Below are positions 63,812 to 64,000 of a stretch of DNA of 64,000 bases, piece by piece; position 1 is the first letter of the stretch; each line of letters starts with the position of its first letter. The position numbers were made by a program, and so were the translations under genes. The notes below the pieces were generated by a model, which was given only the letters and a program-made list of their open reading frames with translations, was not told where the DNA came from and ran no database searches. Origin of the DNA: Asticcacaulis machinosus (lineage in GTDB: Bacteria; Pseudomonadota; Alphaproteobacteria; Caulobacterales; Caulobacteraceae); the NCBI RefSeq assembly GCF_028550435.1, contig NZ_JAQQKV010000001.1:496001-560000 (forward strand), written 5' to 3'.

Positions 63812-63855
63812 AAAAAACACACAACAGGCCGCCCGCACCTTAAAGCGGGGGCCTG
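63812..63855 (-). terminator. Hairpin between tatA and tatB
   Basis: On the minus strand CAGGCCCCCGC pairs with GCGGGCGGCCTG (one bulge), and a TTTTTT run follows about 8 bases later. It could limit transcription from tatA into tatBC, matching the higher need for TatA. Confidence 0.55.
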
Positions 63856-63877
63856 ACGGCAATACATGAACCAAGGC

Positions 63878-64000
63878 TTAGGCAGCCTTGTTTTCGTCTT
63901 TCTTTTCGGACGCGGCGACCGTGGTGTCCTTTGAGTCCGGCTCATCTTTCAGGCCGTCCTTGAACGCCTTGATGCCCTTGGCAGCGTCACCCATGATGCC
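63878..64000 (-). CDS. tatA: C-terminal end of TatA (partial)
   Basis: The last 40 residues of a frame running off the right edge, stop at 63878-63880. GIMGDAAKGIKAFKDGLKD is the amphipathic helix of TatA, and a charged tail ends in DENKAA. The gene order tatA-tatB-tatC supports this. The membrane helix lies beyond the window. Confidence 0.85.
   Translation of the reverse strand, partial: GIMGDAAKGIKAFKDGLKDEPDSKDTTVAASEKKDENKAA

Noticed and set aside
1-64000. CRISPR array, prophage, integrase or insertion sequence
   Set aside because: No regular spaced repeats, transposase or integrase motifs were seen anywhere in the window.

Overview
The window is chromosomal DNA from an alphaproteobacterium of the Caulobacteraceae, most likely Asticcacaulis or a close relative. 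That placement is an inference from gene content and order. The window holds a PopZ-type polar organizer next to a TolC-family gene and valS, a FliX regulator divergent from flgI with a sigma-54-type promoter, a split glycine dehydrogenase (gcvPA/gcvPB), a separate F0 operon with both b and b' subunits, and a tat-serS-surE-pcm-LysM/LytM-yajC-secDF block. No prophage, IS element, integrase or CRISPR array is visible. The base composition looks uniform and moderately GC-rich, so this is core genome with small palindromic repeats scattered between genes.

Layout. 1-5126: end of a DUF721/DciA-like gene, two DsbA-family thiol oxidoreductases and smc, all on the plus strand. 5265-8098: F0 ATP synthase operon atpI-atpB-atpE-atpF'-atpF, with a hairpin after atpE and a bidirectional terminator at its end. 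8097-13592 (minus): a small membrane protein, then gcvT-gcvH-gcvPA-gcvPB behind a tandem glycine riboswitch whose second aptamer carries a repeat insertion. 13636-18980 (minus): repeats, an NYN-domain protein, ispE, a TPR protein and ETF-ubiquinone oxidoreductase. 19085-21846 (plus): a uracil-DNA-glycosylase-like protein and a soluble lytic transglycosylase. 21843-23761 (minus): a glycosyltransferase coupled to a TrmA-family RNA methyltransferase. 24076-29719: a glycine-zipper protein, a DPM1-GtrA fusion, and three tandem polytopic GT87-like proteins. 29693-35476 (minus): valS, popZ, a TolC-family protein and a Pcm-like protein. 35668-41035: tRNA-Cys, an SGNH hydrolase, tRNA-Asn, a lipoprotein, a LOG-family enzyme, a DUF6265 protein, gltX and dksA. 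41270-43877: fliX divergent from flgI-flgJ-flgN-like. 43969-53679: uvrA, an alpha carbonic anhydrase, three related membrane proteins, trmFO, a DUF1353 lipoprotein and a squalene/phytoene-synthase-like protein. 53689-64000 (minus): a urate-oxidase-N-like membrane protein, secF, secD, yajC, a DipM/NlpD-like protein, pcm, surE, serS, tatC, tatB and the end of tatA.

Several units show tight translational coupling by ATGA or TAATG overlaps: ispE with the TPR gene, the glycosyltransferase with the methyltransferase, the first two GT87-like genes, flgI-flgJ-flgN, pcm-surE and tatB-tatC. The envelope is a strong theme: Sec and Tat export, disulfide bond formation, murein remodelling, TolC, lipid-linked glycosylation and flagellar rings.

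Two signals deserve most attention. In the glycine riboswitch, a palindromic repeat sits inside the P3 hairpin of aptamer II. Between the dipM-like gene and pcm there is a compact plus-strand unit: a sigma-54-like element, two close palindromes (one a perfect 11+1+11), a well-placed ribosome binding site, a 17-codon frame and a terminator. A cysteine-free family-4-type uracil-DNA glycosylase and the DPM1-GtrA plus triple GT87-like cluster are also worth a check. All product assignments come from reading motifs; no database search was run.
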